DNA from: Vitrella brassicaformis
Lineage: Eukaryota; Sar; Vitrellaceae
Length of the DNA stretch: 64,000 nucleotides
Assembly (NCBI GenBank): GCA_001179505.1
Contig: CDMY01000214.1
Coordinates: forward strand, 1 to 64,000
Direction: 5' to 3'
Shown in pieces: positions 34,501 to 45,721 of this stretch; position 1 is the first letter of the stretch, and each line of letters starts with the position of its first letter. Below the pieces are notes generated by a model. That model made no database searches. It had not been told where the DNA came from and worked only from the letters and a program-made list of their open reading frames with translations. A program made the translations under genes and the position numbers.

Positions 34501-36506
34501 ACTCCTCGGACACCTCACCAAACAACCTGACATTCTCGAAGACGTAACCACAAACATACAACACACCCAACACACAGGCTTATAATAAGCCTCCCATGTG
34601 TGTGTGTGTGTGTTGAATGGCTGCAGCTGGTGCGCTACCACATCATGAACCGGCGCAGCTCCTACCAGGAGTTCATGGGCAGCTCACGCATCGAGTTCCC
34701 GGCCATGAATGGCGACTTCGTCTCCGTCAGCAAGGTCACCAACCACCAGACATTCTCCCTACTCCCGCAGCAGGAGGGCGCAAACGACGAGGTCAGACTG
34801 AACGGCGCCGCCCGAGTGACCATTCGGGACATCCCCGCCGACAACGGCGTTGTGCACGTCATCGACCTGGTGTTGGTGCCGGCGCGCATCCAGCGGGCCA
34901 TTGAGACGGGCGAGATCGACCCGGAGTGGGTGACGCCTGCACCGGCCGATGACGAGATGGAGGACCTGGACATTCCTAACGCGGGAGCGCTCAAGTCGCT
35001 ATCGGACACGCTCGCAAAGACACCGGTAGGCAATGGGAAGGGGGGACGACTGCACAGAGAGATTGAGTGTGCGTGTGTGTGTGTGGTAGATTATGCAAGC
35101 GATGTACGAGTTGATGGAGAAGGGCGGGCATGAGCAGCTGATAGAGGACAGCAAGAAGGGGCCCTTCACCGTCCTCGCACCCGCCAACACTGCCTTCGTC
35201 GGGCTGGGCTCGTCCGTCGAGTTGGAGATCGAGCAAAGACCCGGATTCAGAGAAACGGTCAGACACGAACACTGACATACACATAAGTAGAGGGGCTTCA
35301 TTTACCTCTACCTCTCCCGCCCTCTGTGTGTGTGTTCAGCTGGTGAAATATCACATATTGGACGAGGCCGTGTACATCCAGAACATGGAGGTCGGTGTCC
35401 ACGAGTACTGGACCATCAACAACCGCACCGTCACCTTTCAAAAGTTTGAAAACGGCGACGTCTGGATCAACGGCGACAAGGCCAAGGTCATTCGAGAGGA
35501 CAGGTTCGCCAACAACGGCGTGGCGCACCTCATCAACTCGGTCCTCATGCCAACTCCCGTCAAGAAACGGCCAACCGAGGAGGGCGAGCCTACCGAACCA
35601 CCTAACGGCGAGAGCGACGGCATGGGTTTCGACGCGATGGTCTCTGCTCAAGGCGCCGTGACCACCCCGCCGCCCATAGAGTCTCCCTTCCCAGGCCGTT
35701 CAGAGAGCGAGCAAGAGGTGCGGGCGATCATCAAGGGCGAGAGGAGTCTGTCGACGCTGGTGACGCTGCTCGAGGCGACTGGTGTGGGTGAGGAGATGGA
35801 CAAGGGGGACGACTTCACGTTCTTCGCGCCCAGCAACGAGGCCTTCGAGAAGATGGGCACGCGCACGCTCACCAAGTTGCTTGCCAGCGGAGCGCTCAAA
35901 GAGGTGCTTGAGTACCACGTGATCCCACAACGACTCTTCTGGGAGGACCTCGCCGCCCCACCCAAACTAGCTACCCTCTCCGGCACCAACGACACCGCCG
36001 CCAATGACGCGTCATCACCATTACTATCACTGTCACCATCAGCAGGGGGACATGAGGGCGTCTCATCCCTTGAAGCAGCCAAGGCTGCCGCAGCTTCACT
36101 GAAGAGCGACCTCTCCGACGAGAAAGAGTACCCCACGTTGCTGGCCAGCCACGAGCTGATGATCAAGGCGGGCAGCGAGGCAGAGGGGCTTGTGGTTCGG
36201 GTGGGTAAGCAGAGGGGGCGGCTGATCGATGGCGACATTGACGGGAAGGACGGCGTGGTGCACATAGTGGACACGGTCATCCTGCCGCCGCACTTAGAGA
36301 AGGAGGGAGGGGGAGAGGCTGGTGAGGAGAGGGAGAGGCGAGAGCTGTTTGCACAGCAGAGGAGAGAGGGGAGAGACGAGGGCGTCTATGGTCATGGTGG
36401 TGTCGATGGTGAGCGGACCGATCTTGTCGATGTGGATGTGCGTGCTGCGGTGGATGGTGGTGTTGTGCTTGAGACAGATGAGGGGTGGATAGAGCTGCTC
36501 GACTGA
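31507..36506 (+). CDS. Secreted/surface protein with five fasciclin (FAS1) domains
   Basis: Ten exons join in phase: 31507-32194, 32275-32363, 32428-33186, 33266-33433, 33522-34190, 34284-34350, 34446-34543, 34627-35025, 35090-35257 and 35340-36506, giving 1,423 residues. An N-terminal signal peptide (MVAKATGLLKAVLSLTAIWP) is followed by a Cys-rich EGF-like stretch (CDPVCGEGEVC...CRCLERGY). FAS1 domains lie roughly at residues 260-385, 513-640, 792-930, 980-1100 and 1160-1350. Each shows H1 (TILAPSNDAI, TLFAPVDKAF, TVFVPSNEAF, TVLAPANTAF, TFFAPSNEAF) and H2-like NG.(V/I)...D..L.P ends (NGAVFFVDNVLLP, NGVVHVIDLVLVP). Linkers are acidic or Ala/Gly-rich, including a Gly-Ala repeat at 32959-32998. 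FAS1 proteins act in cell adhesion and extracellular matrix. No C-terminal membrane helix or GPI signal is obvious: the end is acidic. Confidence 0.88.
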
Positions 36507-37071
36507 TCAGATCAGCCGAGCCACCAGAGTATGCGAACGTTTGTGTAGCTTACCTTGTATAGTGATTTCTTCTCCTCCGCTATCGCATACGTACGCTCTC
36601 TTTTTCCCCATCTGTCTGTCTGCCTGCTTGTCTGTCTGTCTGTCTGTCTGTCTGCCTTTCTGTGTACAAGCCAATCAACCACCAACGGTGTCGATCAGCG
36701 AGAGTGTGGATAGGTACATGTAGCCATAGGTACATGTATGTATTACATGGTAGATTATTGTGGCATGCAAGCATCATGGATCGGATCATCCGTTCTTTTT
36801 GCAGCCAGCCTCCTCCCTCCCAGCCACGCCACTTACATTGCATCGTCTCGGTCGGTCGGCCGGTCATCATTTGCTGCTTTGGTGTCTGCGGTGATGACAA
36901 CTGTCAATAAGCCTGCTGTCTTCCTCTTGCAATGCCACATGTTTTTGTCACCCGTCCTCGAAAAAAGGCCGCACATCCTCGCCAGAGGGGAAACGATCTG
37001 ACCCAAGCTCGCAACCTCACGCCTTTTTGCGTTTGCCTTTCTCCCCACACAGAACAGGTTCTCAAGCGTTG
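36507..37071. promoter_or_regulatory. Intergenic and upstream region of UBA2
   Basis: Contains (TGTC)n at 36611-36655, AGCTCGCAA at 37006-37014 (58 bp upstream of the UBA2 start) and short A/T tracts (AAAAAAGG at 36961, CTTTTTGCG at 37022). No gene is seen. Confidence 0.35.
36611..36655. repeat. (TGTC)n/(TGCC) tetranucleotide repeat
   Basis: A tandem run of TGTC with TGCC variants in the 3' flank of the FAS1 gene. Confidence 0.85.
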
Positions 37072-40000
37072 ATGACGAGCCGTCGCGAAGCACACCTCAA
37101 GTAAACCACCACACACGGAATCCGACGCCAGATCTGTCAAACGATGCATGTGATGTGCGTCTGTGTATACGTCAGGGAGGCGCTGGGAGATGACCTGTAC
37201 GCCCGTGTGAAGCGTTCGCGGCTGCTGGTGGTCGGTGCGGGCGGCATTGGCTGCGAGCTGCTCAAGAACCTGGTGCTGGCGGGATTCGACGACATCGATA
37301 TCATCGACCTGGACACCATCGATGTGCACACGCCCACCACACTCACACAGATAGATGCACACCTACACACAGATGCACGTGTGTTTGTGTCGGTGTGTGT
37401 AGGTGTCGAATTTGAATCGTCAGTTTCTTTTCCGCAAGCACCATGTGGGCCAGCCCAAGTCAACCGTGGCCAAGGAGAGCGTGGCCTCTTTCAGCCCGCA
37501 CACACGCATCCAGGCCCACCTCGGCAACATCATGGAACCCAGATTCGGTAACCACACACACCACACACACTGATGACACCCTCAGAGTGTGTGTGTGTGT
37601 GCAGCGTGTCGGTACTTCAGTCAGTTCGACGTGGTGTTGAATGCGCTCGACAACGCCAAGGCGCGCAGCTACGTCAACTCCATCTGCATCGCCACAGGTA
37701 CGCACACACACACACACACAGCCGCACCCACCCTGTGTGCTGTGTGTGTTGTGTATGGGTGTGTGTCTATCTCTCTATCTGTCTATCCATCAGAACGTCC
37801 GTTGATAGAGAGCGGCACTACAGGCTTTAAGGGTCAGGTGCGCGTCATCGGGGGCGACGTCGAGTGCTACGAGTGCCAAGTCCAGACGAACACGGAACAG
37901 ACCTTCGCCGTCTGCACAATCCGATCCACACCCGACAGACCGGTCACCCTCACTCACTCACTCACCATACACACTCAGCACCCACCTTGCTGCCCATGCA
38001 ATTATGTTGCCGATTCTTCGGTATCTGTGCGTGTGTGTGTGTGTGTGTGTGTCTTCAGGAGCACTGTGTGCAATGGGCTAAGTACTTGTATGAGCTGATG
38101 TTCGGCGACCCGAACGACGACAACCTCCTGGCCGACCTCAAACACGAACTCAAGCAGGAGGAACACGTGGGCTGCCCAACATGAATGGCACACACTGAGC
38201 CGGGCAGGCAGAAATGTGTGTGTGTGTGTGTGTGTGTGTGACGGTGGTCAGTCTGACCACAACGGCAAGTTGGTGGCCGACAGGTTTGCCGAGAACATCT
38301 TCAACAAGCTCTTCAAGAAGTGAGTGTGGGCAGGACAATGAATGCATCACACACCTACGCGACGCTGCGGGCGGCACACATGTGTTATGTATTGCAGGGA
38401 CATAGAGCAGAACCGCGAGCTTCAGGACATGGCCAAAAACTTCTTCAGACCACCGCCAATGTGCGCATCACACCCACACCCACACTCACACACACATATA
38501 TACACCGGCATCATGTGTGTGTGTCTTCGATCAGTCCCCTGTCGTTGGACGGGGCCATGCGGCTGACCGACGGCAACGGCAACATCCATGGGGCCAACGG
38601 CAACGCATCAAGCAGCAGCAGCACCACCAACGCCGGCACTCCCGCTGCTATCGCCGAACAAAAGGTGACGAGGAATGGCACACGGACAAACCACACACAC
38701 ATTGATGGCCTCTATGTCGGATGCGTGTGTATGTGTGTGCGCATTCAGGTGTGGTCAGTTCACGAGTGCGCGCAGAAGTTCATCGGCGCCATCACGACCA
38801 TGTACAACGAACGGTACGCAGCCCATCCCCCCACCCAGCTGCCTAACACACATATAACGCGTTACATCACGTCGTTATGCAGTGGCGATGAGGTGGGGAC
38901 TCTGCAATTCAGCAAGGAGGACCCCATCGCTGTCGACTTCGTCGCAGCCGCATCCAACCTCAGGAGCCACAACTTTCACATAGCTAAAAAGGTCAGCCTA
39001 CCACGGTCATGCAGATAGACACCCACCGTCAGTCATACACTCACTGCTCACCTCCTCTGTCTGTCTGTCTGTCTGTGTGTGTGTCTCTGTGTGTGTGTCT
39101 GTCTGTCTGTCTGTTGTGTCAACGGATGGCATGCAGTCTCGTTGGGACGTGCAGTCGATCGCCGGCCGCATCGTCCCCGCCATCGCCACCACAAACGCCA
39201 TAGTCGCCGGCCTGCAGGTACCCACACACACCTCACATACGATATATGTGGTGGGCATGTATCGATTCGCCTGTGTGTGTGTGTGTGTGTGTGTGGTCCG
39301 TCGGTATGTGGTGTGCAGACGGTTAATTTGTATCACGTGTTGGAGCAGGTGATGCTGCAAGAGAAGAAGGAAGAGAAGCAGGCCGCCAACGGCACCACAC
39401 ACACCAACGGAGTGGCCCCACACAGTGACGACAAGAGGAGCGGCACACAACAGATTTCACTTATCAACTCGAAATGCCGAAACGTGAGCGAGCAGCAAAT
39501 CAGCGCACAGACACACACGTATGCAACGCGTCTGTCTGTCCGTCTGTGTGTGTGTGTGTGTGTCTGTGTGTCAATCAGGCGTGGCTGCAGTTGTGGGACA
39601 GCAAGCAGTCCAAGCTGGTGATAGGCGAGCGGCTCTCCGCCCCCAGGCCCGATTGCGTCGCATGCTCATCACCGCCCGCCCGCGTCACCATCACCGACAT
39701 GGATGTGCGTATGTCTAAGTCTGTCCGTCTGTCTGCGAACTGTCTGTGGATCGGTTCGTGTGTCTTGCTGCACTGCAGTGGACCATTGGCGATTTCGTCG
39801 CGACCGTCATCCAAGGTGGGTGGCTGGCTAGAGAGCTGGTGTGGTCAGCTCCGGCACGTATCGGTGTGTTGTGTGGCTGCATCACGTGTGCAGGCGCTTT
39901 GCAAGTCAAAGAGCCGGTGGTATACTTCAACAACGACCCCATATGGCAGCACCAATACGATGACGAAGAGGATGACATGGACGACGGTCAGCCACACACA

Positions 40001-40725
40001 CACACACACACACAGGCACACCAGCCGACACACACACCAGTGTTATATCCCCACAGACAACTGCCCAGAGATGTCCCTGAGTGGGCGCGGTCTCTATGAC
40101 GGCTGCATCATTGACATTAACGACCTGTCAGATTGGACGCCCGTCGAGCCCACTGACGACAACCCAATGGGCAAAGAGGTCCGCCACCCAGCCACCCACC
40201 CCCTCACCCTACACACATTCATGCATCATGCCTTGGGGTTTGTGCAGTACAAGAGCTTCAACTGTGTGGTGTTTGCCGACGTGTCGGTGGGGTCGTGCCC
40301 TAAGGGCTTCCGCATCGACCGCCCGCCCAAATTCAAACCCCCACCACCCACCCCAGCCCCTCCAGCTGCAGAGAACGGCTCGACGCCGACTGGCGGCGTC
40401 AAAAGGCCGCGAGACGAAGCCAACGGGTACGCCAGATCCACACACGACCATCATGTGATGGACTCTTCTCTCGATGTCGTTGGGGCGTATCTGTGTGTGC
40501 AGTGAGGCGTCCGGTCTGCCGGCCGCTAAGAAGGGAAAGAGCGATTCTGCCTCTAGTTCTGCCGCTGCTGCTGCTGGTGGTGGTGTGGGTGAGGGCGGGG
40601 AGTCGGTGCACGATGCCATCATGATCGACGATGACGGTGACCATAGCTACAAGGCTGCCGTGCCGGCCAAGCCCCACCAGGGCGAGGGCGACACCGTGGC
40701 CGACGCCATGGTGGTGGACGACTGA
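37072..40725 (+). CDS. UBA2: SUMO-activating enzyme subunit 2 (E1 catalytic subunit)
   Basis: Adenylates and thioesterifies SUMO together with SAE1, in the nucleus. Nineteen exons join to exactly 711 codons (710 residues), from a 29-base first exon (37072-37100, MTSRREAHL) to 40503-40725. Seen: the nucleotide loop [20 protein letters not shown] (GAGGIG, residues 30-35), [47 protein letters not shown], zinc ligands CYEC (about 163-166) and later CVAC, and the catalytic-Cys segment [13 protein letters not shown] (Cys about 179; human Cys173), then [16 protein letters not shown]. Further on are [16 protein letters not shown]-type sequence ([17 protein letters not shown]), [14 protein letters not shown] (here [14 protein letters not shown]), and a ubiquitin-fold domain ([15 protein letters not shown]). 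The C-terminus is Lys-rich, then has a SUMO-interaction-like acidic stretch (AIMIDDDG). Introns are packed with TG repeats. Confidence 0.95.
38024..38053. repeat. (TG)n microsatellite forming intron pyrimidine tract
   Basis: A TG run immediately before the acceptor of the UBA2 exon that starts [11 protein letters not shown] similar run lies at 38216-38240. Confidence 0.85.
39058..39113. repeat. (TGTC)n and (TG)n repeat in UBA2 intron
   Basis: Alternating TGTC tetranucleotides and TG dinucleotides in the intron before the exon encoding [20 protein letters not shown]. Confidence 0.85.
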
Positions 40726-41186
40726 CTGGCTGATGGATACAGAGATAGATAGATAGCCGTGCGCAGCGATGTGATACACACATGTATGGGTTTCCGCATA
40801 GAGTGCATCATATATATATCGCAAGTACGGGTGCGCATAGATATCGACACAAGCCGACAGCAGACTGTTTGCGTAGCTGCCCAAAAAGAAGAGGGTGCCG
40901 CTTACCGATAAGATGCATCCTGAGGTAGAGAAGATGGAATGTGCATTGCCGGAAAGTAAGACCATGTTAACGGCGAGAAAGCGGTTCTCGCGAGACGGGA
41001 GACTGCGAAAATAATTTGGTAAATTGTTCCGGCTTCGTGTCGTTTTCACCCAGTACTTCTGCACAGGATGCAAGCTTCTGCTGCTGCTTACGGCGAATTG
41101 CGTTTCCCTATGCCTCAGCTGCCCGTCATCAGCACACACCAGTCAAGGCGGGAGCGGCCTGCTACCTCGGTCTCACACCCGCTCTC
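40726..41186. promoter_or_regulatory. Intergenic; upstream of kinase-like gene
   Basis: Contains GATA-type repeats (AGATAGATAG around 40745), CCCAAAAAGAAG at 40880, and the palindrome TCTCGCGAGA at 40986-40995. No gene is seen; an ATG-led frame at 41068 lacks support. Confidence 0.3.
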
Positions 41187-44159
41187 ATGCTGAGCTTTCT
41201 GGCAGCCGCGTGGGGCGACTGGGGTGAGCACAATTGTTTGTTCCGGTGCGTTTCTTGTGCGGGATGCGACGCCTTTTGTGCAGTCGAACTCACAGTTTTC
41301 ATCTGTCCTCCGGGTTCGCTTAAACAAGAGAATGACGACGCCGTGCGTCGCGCGAGCAAGGCCGAGGAAGACCTGATGGAAAAGAACAAGGACATCTACC
41401 ACTCGCACGCGACACCGATAGGGCGAGGCAGGACAGCTTCTGCGAGACTGCGTCATTGCTGTGGCTGAGAGACTTCTAGGTGCGCAAAGACACACGCACA
41501 CACACAGCACACGCACCCACATGGACCAATCTTTGTGTCCAGCGCTGGAAGAGGAGGCACGGCAGGCGAACACATTGTCCCTGCATGTTTGGGGTGAGTG
41601 CCTTAGACAGGCAGACTGGTGTGTAGGTGATGTTTGTGTGTATCTGCGTGTGTGGGCATGCAGACAACCGCGTCGTCATGGCGGATGTGGTAGGGCGGAT
41701 GCCCACCGTGACGTTTGCTGAAGTGTCAGCGCCTGTGGATGCCCTGCAGATGGCCAATGGTAAGCTGACAGCGCAGCCAGCTGATCGCTTAACGTCATGG
41801 TTACTTGATTGACTCTTCCTCAGACTCGAGTGACGACCGCCAGCGGAGGGAAGACCGGCACAAGTTTGCCGTGTTGACTTACTCGGCCTCCTTTGATCTG
41901 TGCATCAAATCGCGCGTCATCTCTGTCGACGACTCTAGAGATAACGTAAGCACAGGCGGCACACAGCGTGCATTAATGACTTCTCTCTGCTTGCCTGCCT
42001 GCTTGCCTGCCTGCTTGCCTGCCTGCTTGCCTGCAGGGGCGTGTTCGCGTTGCCAGGTTCTGGAGTACGCGCGAGAGGCGTGACGCATCAAGTTACTATG
42101 ACAACCACCACACACTTGCACTTTCGTTTGATCCGAGCAACCAGTAAGTGGGCGCCTGTGCCAGCAGCCCGTGGACGAAAATCGCACGCACCCTGTACGC
42201 CAGCCAGCAGCCATCAGGTTCGCAGATAGGTCGCACACGTGTGTGTGTATGCCACAGGCTGTTGCTGAGATCGATCGCCGCTTACATTTTATATTTCCCT
42301 GTCTCGTGAACTACTTGAGCCGTTTTCCCTCGTGTGCTGTGCTCAACTTCCCACACGAGCTCGTCGAGAGGGTGGGAGGTGGGAGGACTTGTCATTCATT
42401 CATCTGTCTGTTCTTGTTGTCTTTTTGACCCACCTCGATACGGGTGCGGGGAACAGGCAACTGAAGACCTCGAACAACAGGTGCAAGGGCGGGGATCTGC
42501 GCGAGACAACGATGACACCCAGAGAGAACAAGACAAAGGATACAAAGAAGCTCAGCAGTACATGGCCTTTCTTCCTTCTGCCTGCCAGGCACTGTGAAAG
42601 GACCCAACGGGAGAGAGGCGGTGCATGCGGGCGACACAGAACAACAATACCCGCGAGGAGAACGTGCGGCCAAAGCACTGGTACGTAGCCAGCCAGAGAG
42701 CGATGCAGTGGGCGGGACACAGAGGCACGAAGGAAGCAAGGAACCTGTGACACAACAATGCACTCCATTCCACTCCATCTGTGTCTGTGTGTGGGATGTT
42801 GATTCGTTCAGTTGTGGCTGATTAGCAACGCTGGGTTGAAGTTGGAGTATTCGATAGACCCGCGGGCCGGCCGGTTTGGGACGGCGGTGCCCATGAGAGA
42901 TGCCGACGGTCGCCTCTGGACCGTCAAGCTGCTGTCGCACGACGAGACGGACGGCAACGCTCGACCGGTACGCACCATCACACAGGCAGGCAGGCAGGCA
43001 CACAGACAGACAGACAGACAGACCAGACAGACAGACAGACATGCAGACAGGGAGAGAGTGCTCGTTCGACCGCTCTTTATGCATATGTGACCACTTATGT
43101 CACGTCTGTCGTGCAGGTCAACGGGTGGTATCGCTCGGGGAATGATTTGTGGTTGAACGAGTGCCGGCGGCGGGCGGAGCAGCCCGACGGCCTGCAGCCG
43201 CCAGACGGGATGGACCGCCTCCAGGCCGTCCACCACATTCCGCTCCCCTACGCCACCCGTGAGGGCGACCGCGTCGAGGGCATCACGGCATACCAAATGG
43301 AATGGATCGACAGTAAGCACACCGTACCACTTTACTCTCTCCCCCTCTCTCTATGTGTATGCGCATTGGTTGCAGTGTCGTTGCATGAATTGAGGGGGCC
43401 GCTGCCTGAGAGCGCGTTGATGCGCATTGGTGAGGGGGTTGTTCGCGCCGTCGACTACCTGGGGCGACGAGGTCTCATGCACGGCGACATTCACGTACGT
43501 GTAAACACAGATACTTGCCACGTATTTGCCATCCGTCTATCCGTGTGTGTGTGTGTGTGTGCAGGCCAGCAACATAGGTATTCGTCGGCGGCAGGCGCCA
43601 AATCCCAGCAGCAGCAGCAGCAGCAGCAGTAGCAGAGCGGCCGGCAAGGAGTACGAGGCCGTTTTGCTCGACATGGACCGGCTGCACAATGCCTACGGGG
43701 ACCACGTCCTGAGCCTTCCCGACAACGCCACCGACGCTCCGCCCAACGCACCCAGGCAGCGCCCCGGAGTGCTATCGCACAAGCGCGATATGCATGACGC
43801 GGTCACCTGCGTCATCGAGAGCCTCCGGCGGCTTGGCGCTCCGCAGCGGCTGATCGACGTCTTCGAGCACGCTCTCCCCGCCAGCGAGATCCGCCCGACC
43901 CTCTGCACCTATCGCGTAGGTCGACTAGCACGGCCAACCACTCACACAACAGACACACACAGAGACATTTATCCATCCATCCATTCAGGTCGTATCGGGG
44001 CTGCGAGAGCTGGAGAGGAAGGCGGCCAAGTCGGCGGACGAGAACCGCAGGACGCCGCCCCTGTCGCCGCCGTCGATGCGCCTGCCGCGCCACCTCACCC
44101 CACAGCTATTAGATGGCTCACCTGCCGCTCGGCACCGACAACGGCAGCAGCCCTTTTGA
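41187..44159 (+). CDS. Protein kinase-like protein with N-terminal coiled-coil region
   Basis: Multi-exon gene; the C-terminal half is clear and the middle is unresolved. The start ATG 41187 gives a short hydrophobic MLSFLAAAWGDW joined to VELTVFICPPGSLKQENDDA. Later exons give ALEEEARQANTLSLHVW, RVVMADVVGRMPTVTF, FAVLTYSASFDLCIKS and RVRVARFWSTRERRDASS. From 42600: LWLISNAGLKLEYSIDPRAG, GRLWTVKLLS (candidate beta3 Lys), ITAYQMEWID (hinge-like), then the catalytic-loop-like GLMHGDIHASNIGI and VLLDMDRLH in the DFG position, followed by SHKRDMHDAVTCVIESLRRLG. HGDIHxxN plus DMD suggests an atypical or divergent kinase. It ends at TGA 44157-44159 after a poly-Ser tract (43610-43630). Near 41345-41460 the frame shifts unless a 78-base intron is assumed, and the join between about 42,360 and 42,600 needs a very short intron. 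Substrate unknown. Confidence 0.55.
42234..42340 (+). repeat. Duplicated ~107-bp segment, copy a
   Basis: Near-identical to 44280-44386: both contain CACACGTGTGTGTGTATGCC, then CACAGGCTG, GATCGATCGCCGCTTACATT and CGTTTTCCCTCGTGTGCTGT. This copy lies inside the kinase-like gene and includes a splice-acceptor-like CCACAG. Confidence 0.85.
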
Positions 44160-44279
44160 CAGCAGCAGCGGCAGCAGCTGTGGTGGTCAGCAGCGCCGAA
44201 CAGGGATCCAGGCACCACCAGCACGACAAGGGCCGTACTATGTGCGCAACCACACAGTCGGCACCCTGTGCCAGCCCGC

Positions 44280-44386
44280 ACACGTGTGTGTGTATGCCAC
44301 AGGCTGCTGCAGAGATCGATCGCCGCTTACATTTTATATTTCCATGTCTCGTGAACTACTTCACCCGTTTTCCCTCGTGTGCTGTG
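44280..44386 (+). repeat. Duplicated ~107-bp segment, copy b
   Basis: Second copy of the 42234-42340 segment, with a few substitutions. One of these creates an ATG (TTTCCATGTCTCG against TTTCCCTGTCTCG) that may be the start of the small gene at 44345. A weaker third relic (TTACATTTTATAT-like) lies near 44955-45020. Confidence 0.8.
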
Positions 44387-44680
44387 CTCTGGGGCGCCCA
44401 GTTGTCGTCAAACTCGAATCATACGAATCGGACATCGGTATGTGGATTGCAGATCCATCCATCCATCCATCAGCGGCGTGTCTTGCGTCATGTGTGTCAT
44501 GCAGTGTTGGTCAAACGGTTGAGAGAGGAGCTGCGCAAGTACATCAACCCCACCGTCGCCTGGGACGTCTTCAATGACTTCATGGACCAAGCGCTGACGA
44601 TCCTCGCCGATGGTGATCCGCAGGCCCCACAGTGGACGGAGCACTTCGCCCAACTCGCATTCGTCGAATTTGTCATGTGA
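44345..44680 (+). CDS. Small two-exon protein, unknown function
   Basis: ATG at 44345 lies inside the duplicated segment and gives MSRELLHPFSLVCCALGRPV then VVKLESYESDI to a donor near 44438. The phase-1 join to the exon after GTCATGCAG (about 44505) gives VLVKRLREELRKYINPTVAW, and the protein ends FAQLAFVEFVM at TGA 44678-44680, about 90 residues in total. The alternative frame of the first exon (AEIDRRLHFIFPCLVNYF) is open but ends in the wrong phase. It could instead be a 3' exon set of the kinase-like gene stranded by the duplication. Confidence 0.4.
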   Translation, partial: CLVNYFTRFPSCAVLWGAQLSSNSNHTNRTSVCGLQIHPSIHQRRVLRHVCHAVLVKRLREELRKYINPTVAWDVFNDFMDQALTILADGDPQAPQWTEHFAQLAFVEFVM

Positions 44681-45684
44681 ATGATCGGTAAGTGGAGGCA
44701 TCGAACCAACGCAACACTCCAGCAATGCATCCAGCCCGTTTGTTTCCTGCCTGCCTGCCTGCCTGCCTGCCTGCAGAGCTTCAGATAGCCTCCCCCATGT
44801 GGAAGCTACGTCTTTTCAGTCAGCGGTGCCGTGAGCGTCAGCTACTCGTGGCGTAGAATTTCGGGGGATGTATGATGTGATTTGGGGGACTCTGTCTGTC
44901 TGTCTGTCTGTCTGAGCGTAAGGCAGGTCTGTCTGCTGTTTTCGGCCTTCGCAGGCAGGACTGTTTGATCAATCGTTGCCTACATTTTATATCTGCTGTG
45001 ATGGTGTCTCGAGACGCTTTGTTTGACACACGGAGATAATGAGACGAACGCAGTCTGCATGATCAAGACATTCATTGCATCAGTCAGTCAGTCCGCTGTG
45101 TCTGAGTGTGTCTGTGGTTGGCTGTGCAATGGGTGACGAGGGCAGCGGCAGATATCCCCCATCGATCATGTGGGACCACAAACGATGGCCAACTCACCAC
45201 GTACAGCCCCGGAGAGCCACCACAGCCACCCGCACCCAACTCACCACTTACGACAAAACACCTTTCTCTATCTCCGTCTGTCTCGCTGTCGTCCCTTATG
45301 CGTGGGCGGCAGTGTGCTCAGGTGATGTGCGCCTCCCTGTCGGCCATCGCCCCCTCGGCAACTCACAGGCAACCGACGAGGGAATGATGGACCGCAAGGA
45401 GGACACACCATGAATGCAAGTATGTATAGCTATATGGCATCGCTGGTCTGTTTTCGTCCCGCGGCTGGCGACGTGTGACGGACTCTCACACTGGCAGAGA
45501 GACCATCATCCGTCAACTGCTGCGGTTCAAAACAGCCCGGCGGTGCCGGGCCACCACACATGTTTGACCTCACTGAGGGGAAACACATTCACGCGACCAA
45601 CCCAGGCAGGGCCATCAGTCCAGAGTATCTTTCCTACGTACAAAACGACACCCCACACATCAGAATGTCCAACCAACATGCCCG

Positions 45685-45721
<37 letters not shown>

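Noticed and set aside
41068-41190. ATG-led frame MQASAAAYGELRFP as start of the kinase-like gene
   Set aside because: It stops at TGA near 41190, and its only possible donor does not give a phase that joins VELTVFICPPG.
45687-45719. (TC)n tract as a GAGA-type regulatory element
   Set aside because: No associated gene start within several hundred bases; treated as a microsatellite.
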